Below are positions 1 through 9,844 of a DNA stretch of 64,000 nt, in pieces. How positions within the stretch are numbered: position 1 is the first letter of the stretch; each line of letters starts with the position of its first letter. A program made the position numbers and the translations under genes. The stretch is taken from positions 3,958,501 to 4,022,500 of the forward strand of contig NZ_CP027860.1 of the NCBI RefSeq assembly GCF_003015185.1, written 5' to 3'. Below the pieces are notes generated by a model. The model had not been told where the DNA came from. It searched no databases and worked only from the letters and a program-made list of their open reading frames with translations. Source of the stretch: Ahniella affigens. Its GTDB lineage: Bacteria > Pseudomonadota > Gammaproteobacteria > Xanthomonadales > Ahniellaceae.

Positions 1-1071
<1,071 letters not shown>

Positions 1072-1160
1072 TCAGGCAATGGCCCGATGCTAGCCCGGAT
1101 ATTTCGTCAGCTGCAAGGAACTTGCCCTAGGGTCGCGTCTGCCGAATACAGAAAAGGGGG

Positions 1161-3944
1161 CTATTGAAGCGGCTTGGCTTCGAGCCTGGCCAGATGCTCA
1201 CGCACTCCTTTCCGAATCGGCGGCAACCCCGTCCAGATGGCATCGAAGTGCCGTTCCGCCTCAGCATAGTACGCTCGCGCCGCATCCAAGTCGCCATTGC
1301 CTTCGGCGAGACTTGCACGGACTGCCGCCAGTCGCGCTTGCTCAAGATCATTGCCGTCACGCATCAGCGCGTCGTTGGCTGCGATCAGCATCATCGCTTC
1401 AGCCGCATCGCCACGGGCGGCCAGCAGATTCAGACGCGCCGCGATGAGTCGTCGCTGCCCACGCGGCCCCAATTGCTCGATTGTCGGCGCCAGTAACGCC
1501 AAATTCGCCGCGGCAATCGACCACTGCCCTGCCTGAATCTCGGCCTCCACCCGATTCATTCGGACGACGGCACAAGGTGGGCTGATCTCGGGCGCTGCAC
1601 AAATCAAGCCGATGGCCGTATCGAATTTGCCCAGTGCCGCCTCGGCTTGAGAAAGCTCGCGCAGCACCGTGCCATAGAGATTGAAAACAGCGGCCAGATT
1701 CGCGGGTGCCAACGTATTCTGATGTTGCTCCAAGCGCTTGAGCGCCTGTTCTGCCTGCTCGAATTCGCCGAGCACCTCACTCGTCATGGCCAGTTCCCAG
1801 GTCAATGCCGAAGCCTGCTCGCTGTCTTCGCCGCGAAGCGCATCCGCGCGGGCTCTGGCGGCGACTAGCAATGGCAATGCCATTTTTGGCTGAGCCGTAC
1901 TGCTCAGAGCTCCGGCGTATTGTTGCGTGGCATAGAGCCAAACGCCGGCACCGACGGTCGACTCATGCGTCTGCATCAGCTCATAGGCCTCCTTGGCTGC
2001 GACCAAAGCTGCCTCGGTTCGATCCATGCCGCGGAGCAATGCGCCCCGACTGCCGAGCGCCAGAATGAGCCCCGGAGCGTTGTCGGGACCAAGGCGTCGG
2101 TTCAACGCCACGACTTCCTGACTCAATGCATCGATGTCGTCGTATTCACCCCGAGCAAACAAATACGACACCCGAAACTGCAACGACTCCGCCAGCTCCT
2201 TGGTTGCGCCCGGACCGGCCGCACGGAATGCGGCAATCAGAGCGTCCAACTCGGCCAGCTGACTCCGATCCTGGTCCAACACCAACCGGTTGAATACCAG
2301 CCGCGCCCGCGCCGCTTGTGCCAGCCGCCATAGTGTCGGCTGGTCTGCCGCCGCACAGTGCCACCCTTGGCAGTTCAAGGCTTGATCAGCGGTCTGCAAC
2401 ACTTGCTGCAGCGCCGACTCAGCGGCCTCGCGCTGACCGAGAGAAACATGCGCCGATGCCAGTTGATACCAGAGCTCCGCTGCGAGTGCGGGTGCCAGAT
2501 CCGGCGAATCGAGCAGCCGCTTGCGGACCTCTTGTAACAGGTCGGTTGCCTCGGTCCGACCGCCCTTCGCCGCGTAAGGATCTGCCCCAAGAAACACCTG
2601 CTTCAGGAGATCCAGGCTCAACGTTGTTTGCAGAGCGGCATCGCGGGCGCGCTCGGCCTCACGCCACGAATAGGCCAAACTGAGGAGCAGGCCAAGACTC
2701 AACACGCCCGCAAGCGACGCAGCGCGCCAGTGCCGCCGCAAAAACTTCTGACTGCGGTACCAAAGTGACGGCGGGCTGGCCTGCACCGGCTCGCCGCGGA
2801 GATAGCGCTGTAGATCATCAGCGAGCGCCGCCGCACTGTCGTAGCGCTGCGCCGGCTCTGTCGACAGCGCTTTCTGGACGATACGATTCAGATCGCCCTT
2901 GAGCATCCGCGTCAACGCGGGCAACGCCAGGCTTCGGCACTCGGCGATGTGTCGTGCCGCTGCTGGCTCCGATTCGGCGTGTCGCTGTAGTTGCCGCTCC
3001 AAACTGATTGGAAGCGCAACAGGCACGGAACCGTCAATCGGATCCCTAGGCGCATCGGGCCAGGACGGCCGACTGCCCGTCAGCAGCGCTGCCAAAACCA
3101 GACCCAGTTGATAGACATCAGTTTGCGTGGTGATCGCACCGCGAAGCAATTGTTCCGGCGCCGCGTACTCCGGCGTCATCATGGCCGACGTTGACCGCGC
3201 GCCTTCTTCGGCGTGCTGATCGATCAGCTTGGCAATACCGAAGTCGAGCAGTTTGACCTCGCCATCGGCACTGACCAGGATATTGCCCGGTTTCAGATCC
3301 CGATGGACGATCAAGTGCTGGTGCGCATGTTGGACAGCCGAACAAACTTGCGTGAACAACAAGATGCGCGCGGGCACCGTCAGCTTCTGCTGATCACAAT
3401 ACTCAAGCAGATGGCGGCCACCAACGAGTTCCATCGCAAACCAAGGCCGACCGTCGGGAGCCAGTCCCGCATCAAGCAGACTGGCAATATGCCGGTGATG
3501 GAGCCGCGCCAACACGTGTCGCTCGCGATGAAACCGCGCGAGAATTTCCTCGCTGTCCAAGCCGCGCTTGATCAGCTTGATCGCCAACTCGGGGCGCGGC
3601 AGGCCGTTCTCTGACGTCGCGCGATAGACCACGCCCATGCCGCCATGGCCCAGGCGCTCAACTAGTTGGTATCGACCGAGTTGCCGGCCGAGCCATGGGT
3701 CTTCCGCTGTGGATTGTCGAGTGCCGGCCTCTAATTGCTCGTCCAGCGCCATGAGCTGCTGGATCCGAACGCGGAGGGCGTGCTGTTCGGGACCAAGCGC
3801 ATCCAGCCGCTGCAACCGCTGATCGGGGTCGAGATCGAGCAAGTCGTACACCCAGGCCAGCGCCTGCCGGTCCAGATCCGTATCGTGATCGGCAGCAGGC
3901 GCTTTCGGATCTTGGATAGTGGTTGTGGTGTGAGCCGTCGTCAC
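1161..3944 (-). CDS. Serine/threonine protein kinase with TM segment and TPR-like C-terminus
   Basis: 927-residue Hanks-type kinase. Residues 1-90 form a short helical leader, followed by the kinase domain (about 91-385) with glycine loop GHGGMG (99-104), ATP lysine K123, catalytic HRDLKPGN (214-221) and DFG (234-236), so it should be active. A single membrane segment follows (about 408-426), then about 500 Ala/Leu-rich helical residues that read as degenerate TPR repeats and should lie in the periplasm. The ATG is only 3 nt after the stop of the upstream ECF sigma factor gene, so both are one operon. In the related systems studied in Xanthomonas and Vibrio the kinase phosphorylates its ECF partner to activate it; that role here is inferred. 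Target genes are unknown. Confidence 0.93.
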   Translation of the reverse strand: MTTAHTTTTIQDPKAPAADHDTDLDRQALAWVYDLLDLDPDQRLQRLDALGPEQHALRVRIQQLMALDEQLEAGTRQSTAEDPWLGRQLGRYQLVERLGHGGMGVVYRATSENGLPRPELAIKLIKRGLDSEEILARFHRERHVLARLHHRHIASLLDAGLAPDGRPWFAMELVGGRHLLEYCDQQKLTVPARILLFTQVCSAVQHAHQHLIVHRDLKPGNILVSADGEVKLLDFGIAKLIDQHAEEGARSTSAMMTPEYAAPEQLLRGAITTQTDVYQLGLVLAALLTGSRPSWPDAPRDPIDGSVPVALPISLERQLQRHAESEPAAARHIAECRSLALPALTRMLKGDLNRIVQKALSTEPAQRYDSAAALADDLQRYLRGEPVQASPPSLWYRSQKFLRRHWRAASLAGVLSLGLLLSLAYSWREAERARDAALQTTLSLDLLKQVFLGADPYAAKGGRTEATDLLQEVRKRLLDSPDLAPALAAELWYQLASAHVSLGQREAAESALQQVLQTADQALNCQGWHCAAADQPTLWRLAQAARARLVFNRLVLDQDRSQLAELDALIAAFRAAGPGATKELAESLQFRVSYLFARGEYDDIDALSQEVVALNRRLGPDNAPGLILALGSRGALLRGMDRTEAALVAAKEAYELMQTHESTVGAGVWLYATQQYAGALSSTAQPKMALPLLVAARARADALRGEDSEQASALTWELAMTSEVLGEFEQAEQALKRLEQHQNTLAPANLAAVFNLYGTVLRELSQAEAALGKFDTAIGLICAAPEISPPCAVVRMNRVEAEIQAGQWSIAAANLALLAPTIEQLGPRGQRRLIAARLNLLAARGDAAEAMMLIAANDALMRDGNDLEQARLAAVRASLAEGNGDLDAARAYYAEAERHFDAIWTGLPPIRKGVREHLARLEAKPLQ

Positions 3945-3947
3945 CGC

Positions 3948-4520
3948 TCAGGTCTCGGCCAGCACGCTGAGCAGATACGTTCTGGCAGTGCGCCAGCGGC
4001 GGAAGGCGGTCCGCTCGCTGACCCCAGACAGCACCGCCACCTCCGCCACCGACAGGCCGGCGAAGACCTGCAGTTCGGCCTGCTCGGCCAGCACCGGATC
4101 AATCTTGGCCAATCCGGACATAGCCTGGTCGAGCGTCAGCACATCAACCGGGGCTTCCGGTGCCGGCGCATCGACCAGCGCCAGCGACAAGATTTCGTTG
4201 CCATAACCGCGTTTGTCTGCCTGCCGTACTCGGGCGCGATCAATCAGCACTTGGCGCATCGCCCGACTCAAGAGGCGACCGTAATGCGCCTGATCCTCTA
4301 TCCGATGAAACTGGGCGCGAATCCGAAGCCAGGTTTCGCTGACCAATTCGGTCGTGCAGAGCGTCTGCCCGTGCCAGTTCGATAACAACGCGTGGGCCTT
4401 GCGCTTGAACTGTCGATACATGCTGTCACTCAGCGCTGACGGGCTGGGCTGCTTGATGAGCGGCCCGAGATCGGGTTCATCCTTGGCTGTAGATGCGTCT
4501 TCCGTAGGCTCCAGGATCAT
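3948..4520 (-). CDS. ECF-type RNA polymerase sigma factor, kinase-linked
   Basis: 190-residue sigma-70 family protein. Region 2 lies at about residues 35-100 and region 4 at about 130-188, with a helix-turn-helix in LSVAEVAVLSGVSERTAF. In region 2.2, where ordinary ECF factors carry acidic residues (a D-A-E-D type motif), this one has CTTELVSETW with T56 and T57; this resembles kinase-controlled ECF factors in which a phosphorylated threonine supplies the missing charge. No anti-sigma factor gene is nearby; a transmembrane kinase follows at once. An open frame extends to 4676, but I chose the ATG at 4520 because GGAG lies 7 nt upstream, the length fits the family, and the extension runs through a dispersed palindrome. 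Confidence 0.9.
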   Translation of the reverse strand: MILEPTEDASTAKDEPDLGPLIKQPSPSALSDSMYRQFKRKAHALLSNWHGQTLCTTELVSETWLRIRAQFHRIEDQAHYGRLLSRAMRQVLIDRARVRQADKRGYGNEILSLALVDAPAPEAPVDVLTLDQAMSGLAKIDPVLAEQAELQVFAGLSVAEVAVLSGVSERTAFRRWRTARTYLLSVLAET

Positions 4521-4825
4521 TTGAACACTCCCATGCGGCCAGGACCCGCTCGTCGATCGTTGTAAGACCCGGTTCTGGCTCGGGGGTTGAATCAGATTGC
4601 TTAAGCAGGGTCTGAATAAGTCCGGACTCGGTGCTCCAGAATCAAGCACTTGCGCGCTTGATTCTGGGCAGGCCATCCATGACCGCGTCGCCTCAGAACG
4701 TATTCAGAGGCTCCCGCCAGACCGGTTGCGGACGCATGGCAACACAAACGCCAAAACGCGTCCGATTGCACGCTGGCAGTAAATCGCGGGTTTCTTCGTT
4801 CAAGGGGGCAAACCTGGAGACCGTC
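4521..4825. other. Divergent intergenic region with promoter space and a dispersed repeat
   Basis: 305-bp gap between the divergently transcribed sigma factor and beta-helix genes. It contains one copy of the dispersed modular palindrome (4606-4715). Promoters for both directions must lie here, but I could not place a convincing -35/-10 pair. Confidence 0.6.
4606..4715. repeat. Dispersed modular palindromic repeat, copy 1
   Basis: Three blocks are recognisable. First a GGGTCTGAA...GTCC half-element near 4607-4628. Then a perfect hairpin 4636-4667 with 12-bp arms (CCAGAATCAAGC / GCTTGATTCTGG) and an 8-nt loop. Then a block at 4681-4715 starting GACCGCGTCGCCTC and ending AGAGGCTCCC that recurs, inverted, at 45038-45073. 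Related hairpins occur at 12788-12817 and 16041-16082. No transposase is linked to any copy. Confidence 0.75.
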
Positions 4826-7366
4826 ATGACTCACGCCGCCCACTCGAACCGATCCATCGCTGCCATCCTGCTCGGGCTGCTGCTCATGTTGTGGGGACCA
4901 CCGAGCGCTGCCGCGGTGGACTTCTGCGTGAATTCGGTCAGCGGTTTGCGAAGCGCGCTGCAGCAGTTCACAACCGCGGTGGGTGGCACCAATTACGACA
5001 TCACCATCGGGTTGGTCCAAGGCACCTATTCCGTCGGCAATACGCTTGGCCTATTCGACACCCAAGGCAACAACATTGATCTCAGGCTCCTGGGCGGATA
5101 CACCGCCGGGTGCAACAACCGGGTGGTGGACCCCCGCAACACCATCCTGGATGGTGGCAATGCAGCAGGAAGCTGGTTGTCGCTTTCCACACATGCCGAC
5201 TCGGTGCTGCTGATTGAAGGGGTGACGTTTCAGCATTTTGACGCCGGAGAAGACCTCTCTGTGCTCACCCTGAGCGCCCAGTACGAAACGTTTTCCAGTA
5301 GCCAGGGGATCGGTGTGTATGCGCTCAAGTATTGCCGTTTCATCAACAATAAGGCCGGCTTCCGGATTGCTTACGTAGAAGGCATCCAAAGCAAGATCGT
5401 CAACAACCTGTTTGCCCGCAATCAGGTTGATCCGAGCGGATCGCGCACGCCGGATGCGACGATTGGGGTCCAATACAATATGCCATCAGAAGCCGTCGAC
5501 CCCTTTACGATCTTCATCAACAACACGCTGGCATTCAACTCGGGCGCACCAGGCTTGACGATCGTGTCGAGCTATCTCAATGACGACATCAGCTCCGACC
5601 GCGTCACCGAAATCGCTGACAACATCGTTGTTGGGAGCTCAGGCGCCGACTTGAATTTCTCGAACTATTACCTCGGCAATACCACGCTGATCCACAGCAA
5701 TCTGCTGTTCTCGCACAACTACCCGCTGCCACTGGACGCGAGCAACCTGGTCGGGGTTAACCCGCAATTTGTGGACGCCGCCAATGACGACTTCCGACTG
5801 AAGACCACGTCCGCGGCAGCGAACTCCGGTAGCCTGTATCAACGCTATGGCTTTCCGGCGCACGATCTGTTCAACCAGGCCCGCGTGGTGGGCAGCGCGA
5901 TTGATCGGGGCGCATTCGAAACCAGCTTGAACAACCTGACCACGGCCCTGGTCACCGTCAGTGGCGACAATGGCAACAATGCCGCACCACTTGCCGGTTC
6001 CCTGCGTGCCGCCATGGTGGCGGCCAACAATGCCAGCGGGCCATTCACGATCCGCTTCAATGTGCCCGGCACGTGCCCGCGCACGTTGACCGTCACCGCG
6101 CCGCTACCCGATGTCACCGGTCAGGTGATTGTCGATGGCAGGAGTCAGCCGGGTTGGTCACCGAACACTGCGTTCGGCCAGTTCGACGCCAACTTGTGCC
6201 TGTTCATCAACGGCAATGGCAGCACCAGCACACCCTGGGCGTTTCATGTGCCGGCGAATGCGAACAATGCCGCCTTGACCGTTCGCGATTTGGTCATGAC
6301 CGGATTCAGCGATGCCGCGATCAAGATTGAGGATGGCAGCAATCACCACATTCAAGGGAACCAATTTGGTGCGGTGGCATTCACCCTGCCCAATCGCAAT
6401 GCTGTGCGGCTGCTCGGTGGCGCGGGTACAACCTATGTAGGCGGCTTCGATGAGCCAAGCACGGTCAACCTGATCGCTGGCACGAGTGACGCAGGCGTCA
6501 ATGTGGGCAGCACGGCAGGCGGCTCGGTCATTGCCAACAATGTGCTTGGCTTTGGCACCGATGGCGCCAGCGATATCGGTAATGCGAATGGCATCATGAT
6601 CGTCAATTCGCCGAACAACTATGTGGCATACAACGTCATCGGCCATAGCAGCAACGTGGGCATCTGGCTGACGGGCACACAGACCACCGCCAACGAATTG
6701 CAGTCGAATGTGATCGGGGCAACCATCAGTCGCGAGCCGGCCGGCAATGTCACCGCTGGCGTGCTGGTGTCGTCTGGGGCGCATGGCAACACCATTGGTG
6801 CGCCCATTGGCGTCAGCTATGGCCAGAACGTTATCGACGCCAACAGCGGGCCCGGCGTTTGGATGGCCCCAACGGCGGGCGTTGGCAATCGCGTGCTGCA
6901 CAATTCGAGTTTCGGCAACTTTGGCATCGACATTGACCTGGGCAACGAGGGTGCGAGCATCAATCAGCCCAGCAACCCGAGCACCGGGCCCAACAATTTG
7001 CAGAATTATCCGGTGCTGAGTGCTGCCCAGCGCACACCGGGCAATCCACCACAAGTGACCGTTACCGGTCAGTTGCTGAGCCGCTCCTTTGCGGAGTTTC
7101 AGATTGACTTCTATGTGGGCGCCTGCAGAGCCACCGCCAACGCGCGCGGTGAAGCCACACTGTACCTGGGCCGCACGACGGTGATCACGGGCTTGACCGG
7201 TCACGCGCCCATCTCAGCCACGTTTCCGGCAGTCACTGGACCACTGTATGCGGTCAGTGCCACCGCAACAGCTCTCGGCACGGGCGACACATCAGAGATC
7301 GGCAATTGTGTCGACGAAACATCGGTCTTTGTGCTCGACCGAGTGTTTTCGGACAGCTTCGAGTAA
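4826..7366 (+). CDS. Secreted right-handed beta-helix protein with C-terminal FSDSFE tail
   Basis: 846 residues from the ATG at 4826, chosen because GGAGA lies 7 nt upstream and the protein then starts with a signal peptide (hydrophobic core IAAILLGLLLMLWG, cleavage near PPSAAA). The body is rich in N/D/G/T with many short 'N.I.N..' turns (for example HHIQGNQFGAV, VIANNVLGFG, NELQSNVIGA), typical of parallel beta-helix proteins of the NosD/PbH1 type. Two cores are likely, about 30-410 and 470-740, followed by an Ig-like or beta-sandwich segment. It ends FVLDRVFSDSFE, the short tail also found on other exported proteins in this window. Divergent from the sigma/kinase pair. No catalytic motif recognised; adhesin or polysaccharide-binding protein are possibilities. 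Confidence 0.8.
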   Translation: MTHAAHSNRSIAAILLGLLLMLWGPPSAAAVDFCVNSVSGLRSALQQFTTAVGGTNYDITIGLVQGTYSVGNTLGLFDTQGNNIDLRLLGGYTAGCNNRVVDPRNTILDGGNAAGSWLSLSTHADSVLLIEGVTFQHFDAGEDLSVLTLSAQYETFSSSQGIGVYALKYCRFINNKAGFRIAYVEGIQSKIVNNLFARNQVDPSGSRTPDATIGVQYNMPSEAVDPFTIFINNTLAFNSGAPGLTIVSSYLNDDISSDRVTEIADNIVVGSSGADLNFSNYYLGNTTLIHSNLLFSHNYPLPLDASNLVGVNPQFVDAANDDFRLKTTSAAANSGSLYQRYGFPAHDLFNQARVVGSAIDRGAFETSLNNLTTALVTVSGDNGNNAAPLAGSLRAAMVAANNASGPFTIRFNVPGTCPRTLTVTAPLPDVTGQVIVDGRSQPGWSPNTAFGQFDANLCLFINGNGSTSTPWAFHVPANANNAALTVRDLVMTGFSDAAIKIEDGSNHHIQGNQFGAVAFTLPNRNAVRLLGGAGTTYVGGFDEPSTVNLIAGTSDAGVNVGSTAGGSVIANNVLGFGTDGASDIGNANGIMIVNSPNNYVAYNVIGHSSNVGIWLTGTQTTANELQSNVIGATISREPAGNVTAGVLVSSGAHGNTIGAPIGVSYGQNVIDANSGPGVWMAPTAGVGNRVLHNSSFGNFGIDIDLGNEGASINQPSNPSTGPNNLQNYPVLSAAQRTPGNPPQVTVTGQLLSRSFAEFQIDFYVGACRATANARGEATLYLGRTTVITGLTGHAPISATFPAVTGPLYAVSATATALGTGDTSEIGNCVDETSVFVLDRVFSDSFE

Positions 7367-7375
7367 CGGTGCCGT

Positions 7376-7690
7376 ATGAACCGAGGACCCAAGCCTCGCC
7401 GGGTTACTGCCAGTATGGTGCTGCGCCATTTCGGGCAGAATGCGAGCTTTGATCCCAATCCAACAACGCTGGCCAGCCAATTTCCAAAAGGCATCTACCG
7501 ATCGGCGGATGGCCGGAACTCGGCACCGTTCAACACCGGGATCACCGTTACGGTCGATGCGACATCGGAGGGGTCTTTGGCCGTGGACGGCGACCGCGCG
7601 TTCATGGCCACTGGGGATGGCAAAGTCTGGTAGGTCGACTTACCTGCGACCTCCGCGGCGGTGTTTCGCGAAGGCTTTGATGCCGGGTAG
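7376..7690 (+). pseudogene. Remnant of an exported-protein C-terminus, interrupted by an in-frame TAG
   Basis: An 85-codon frame (7376-7633) has beta-propeller-like content (RSADGRNSAPFNTG, AVDGDRAFMATGDGKVW) and stops at TAG (7631-7633). Reading through that codon continues in the same frame for 18 codons to another TAG at 7688-7690 and ends AAVFREGFDAG, a form of the F-x-x-G-F-[ED] tail seen on other exported proteins here. The simplest reading is a C-terminal gene fragment with a nonsense change (CAG to TAG would restore Q). It has no signal peptide and starts 10 nt after the beta-helix gene. It could instead be a small expressed protein, but that is less likely. Confidence 0.5.
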
Positions 7691-7782
7691 CCAGCCAACT
7701 TCCGGGCAACCGTGACAGGGGCGCTTGCATTGCGGCCGCGACCGTCGGACCCTATGGCGGCCCGACCAGGAGAGCAATCGGC

Positions 7783-8826
7783 ATGGCCACCATCACCCGT
7801 TTTGGGGTACTTCGGCATTTGCGCGCCGAACCGAACCAGCACATTCTGCACTTCAAGAATGGTCATCTGTCGCGCTCCGGCGCAGGCGTCGCGTACTGGT
7901 TCCTGCCGCTGTCAGCCGCGATGGCGCAAGTGCCGGTTGAAGATTGTCAGACCACATTTGTGCTGAACGAGCGCTCGGCCGACTTCCAGTCGCTCAGCGT
8001 GCAGGTCAGCGTGACCTATCGCATTGCCGACCCGGTCAAAGCATGCGCCCGCGTGAACTTCACGATCGACGGCAACACGGGGCTTTGGGTGCAGAGGCCG
8101 CTGGAGAATCTGGCCACGTTCTGGCTGCAGCGCTCGGTCCCGACGGCACGTTCGCACATTGCGCAAATGAATCTGCAGGATGCGATGCGGCATGGTTCGG
8201 ACAGCATCCGCCAAGCACTGGTGCAGCAGCTGAATCAGGATTCGGAAGTGCCGACGATGGGTCTGCAATTGGTCAGTCTGGTGATTGACCACATCGCACC
8301 TGCTGCGGAAGTCGAAAAGGCCCTGCAAACACCGGCCCGGGAGTCGATTCAGGCCAAGGCGGACGAGGCAATTTTCCAGCGCCGTGCACTGGCTGTGGAA
8401 AAGGAACGCGCGATCAAGGAAAACGAACTCGCGACCGAGCTCGAATTGGAGCGCAAGCAGGAAATGCTCATCAAGAGTCGCGGCGAGAATGCACTGTCAC
8501 AGGTTCGGCAAAATGCCGCGGCCGAACAGGAAAAGACCGCAGCGGAAATTCAACGTGCCGAGATGCACGCCAAGGCATTGGCAGCAAGGCGCGCGGTGGA
8601 TGCCGAAAGCGAAGCCGCCGCTGCGCGCGTGTTGGCAGCGGCTCGTTTGGATGAACTCCGCAATCAGCATGACATCTGGAAGAACACGCCGAAGAGCGCC
8701 GCCACCGCGCTCGTGCTGGCGCGCTTCGCCGAACATCTGACGACGATCGGCCATCTGAACATCACGCCCGATCTGCTCGGCCAGCAGGTCCGCGAGTTCT
8801 TTGGCAATACGCCGACCGAGTCATGA
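7783..8826 (+). CDS. SPFH (band 7/stomatin-like) domain protein
   Basis: 347 residues. An SPFH-type domain spans about residues 10-190 (for example LSVQVSVTYRIADPVKA and LQLVSLVIDHIAPAAEVEKAL), followed by a long Glu/Lys/Ala-rich coiled coil (about 195-300) and a short tail. SPFH proteins oligomerise at membranes as scaffolds. There is no clear N-terminal membrane helix, so membrane contact would be peripheral or through the SPFH N-terminus. The ATG is preceded by AGGAG at 10-11 nt. The stop codon overlaps the start of the next gene (ATGA), so the NAD-kinase-like protein is translationally coupled to it and probably a functional partner. Confidence 0.85.
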   Translation: MATITRFGVLRHLRAEPNQHILHFKNGHLSRSGAGVAYWFLPLSAAMAQVPVEDCQTTFVLNERSADFQSLSVQVSVTYRIADPVKACARVNFTIDGNTGLWVQRPLENLATFWLQRSVPTARSHIAQMNLQDAMRHGSDSIRQALVQQLNQDSEVPTMGLQLVSLVIDHIAPAAEVEKALQTPARESIQAKADEAIFQRRALAVEKERAIKENELATELELERKQEMLIKSRGENALSQVRQNAAAEQEKTAAEIQRAEMHAKALAARRAVDAESEAAAARVLAAARLDELRNQHDIWKNTPKSAATALVLARFAEHLTTIGHLNITPDLLGQQVREFFGNTPTES

Positions 8827-9782
8827 AGGAAGCCCGCATCCGGGTGGTTGTGGTAACCCGCCCGACCCCACTGGAGCAGCTGATTCATCGCTACGGCACG
8901 TACGGCCAGGCGCAGTTCTACCTGAGCTCGCGCGGCCAGGACATTCGCTGGCTGGAGGAAAACCACGAGCGCGTGCAGAACGGACTCGCGCTCGCGATTC
9001 GGGGAATCCCCGAGAACCTGAGCTATGTCCGGGTAAGTCGCGACGAGCTAGATCGCTTTTTGTTCGGCCCGGATGACCGGATCATGATTGTCGGTCAGGA
9101 TGGCTTGGTACCGAATGTCGCCAAGTATTTGAGCGGACAATGGGCATTGGGTGTGAACCCGGACCCGGGCAGCTACGACGGCGTGCTGTGTCGGCACGCC
9201 CCCGCCGACGTTGGCCAAGCACTTCGTTGGCAGGCGGGTCAGAACGGGTTTCGTCTGGAACAGCGCACGCTCGCCGAGGCCGAGCTCGACAATGGCCAGA
9301 CGCTGCTCGCCATGAACGAGCTGTTCATCGGCCATGTCTCGCATCAGTCGGCGCGCTACAAGATTCGGATCAAGAAGCGACAGGAACGGCATTCGTCGTC
9401 CGGCGTCATTGTTGCAACCGGTACCGGTGCCAGTGGCTGGGCGCGATCGATCTGTCAGCAACGCAAGATCAGCGAGCGCATGCCCACGCCCGAAGAAGCG
9501 CGGCTCGCATGGTTCGTGCGCGAGCCCTGGCCGTCAGTCGCCACGCAGGCTGGCATGGATTTCGGCTTGACCGATGCCAACACCGAATTGGAGCTCGATT
9601 CCGAAATGAGCGAGGGCGGCGTCATATTTGCCGACGGGATCGAGTCTGATCGCATCGAGTTCGTGTCGGGGCGCTCCGTACGGATTCGGGTCGCCAAGCG
9701 GCACTTGAATTTGCTGGTGCCGAGCCAGCCTGCTGGGAAGGCAGAGCCCAGACCAGCGGCAGCGGCTAGCAAGAAGCGGTAG
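8823..9782 (+). CDS. NAD kinase-like (ATP-NAD kinase family) protein
   Basis: 319 residues. It keeps the skeleton of ATP-NAD kinases: a phosphate loop MIVGQDGLVPNV with GQDG at 91-94 (GGDG in true NAD kinases), NE at 165-166, and a glycine-rich TGTGASGW (199-206) in place of the usual PTGSTAY. The catalytic aspartate (D93) is retained, but the second glycine of GGDG is Q. The N-terminus (TRPTPLEQLIHRYGTYGQAQFYL) is unlike ordinary NadK and belongs to a divergent subgroup. The C-terminus is a basic, Ala/Pro-rich tail. It overlaps the SPFH gene by 4 nt. It may phosphorylate NAD or a different substrate; a housekeeping nadK is expected elsewhere in the genome. Function is inferred from fold only. 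Confidence 0.75.
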   Translation: MKEARIRVVVVTRPTPLEQLIHRYGTYGQAQFYLSSRGQDIRWLEENHERVQNGLALAIRGIPENLSYVRVSRDELDRFLFGPDDRIMIVGQDGLVPNVAKYLSGQWALGVNPDPGSYDGVLCRHAPADVGQALRWQAGQNGFRLEQRTLAEAELDNGQTLLAMNELFIGHVSHQSARYKIRIKKRQERHSSSGVIVATGTGASGWARSICQQRKISERMPTPEEARLAWFVREPWPSVATQAGMDFGLTDANTELELDSEMSEGGVIFADGIESDRIEFVSGRSVRIRVAKRHLNLLVPSQPAGKAEPRPAAAASKKR

Positions 9783-9844
9783 ACACTGTCTGAACCATCT
9801 CGCCCAATCGGGTTGCCTCGCCCGGCGCCCGCAATCCCTTCAGA

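Noticed and set aside
6158-7204. 348-codon minus-strand frame within the beta-helix gene
   Set aside because: Antisense shadow of the beta-helix gene, rich in R/H/V and without a signal or family motif.
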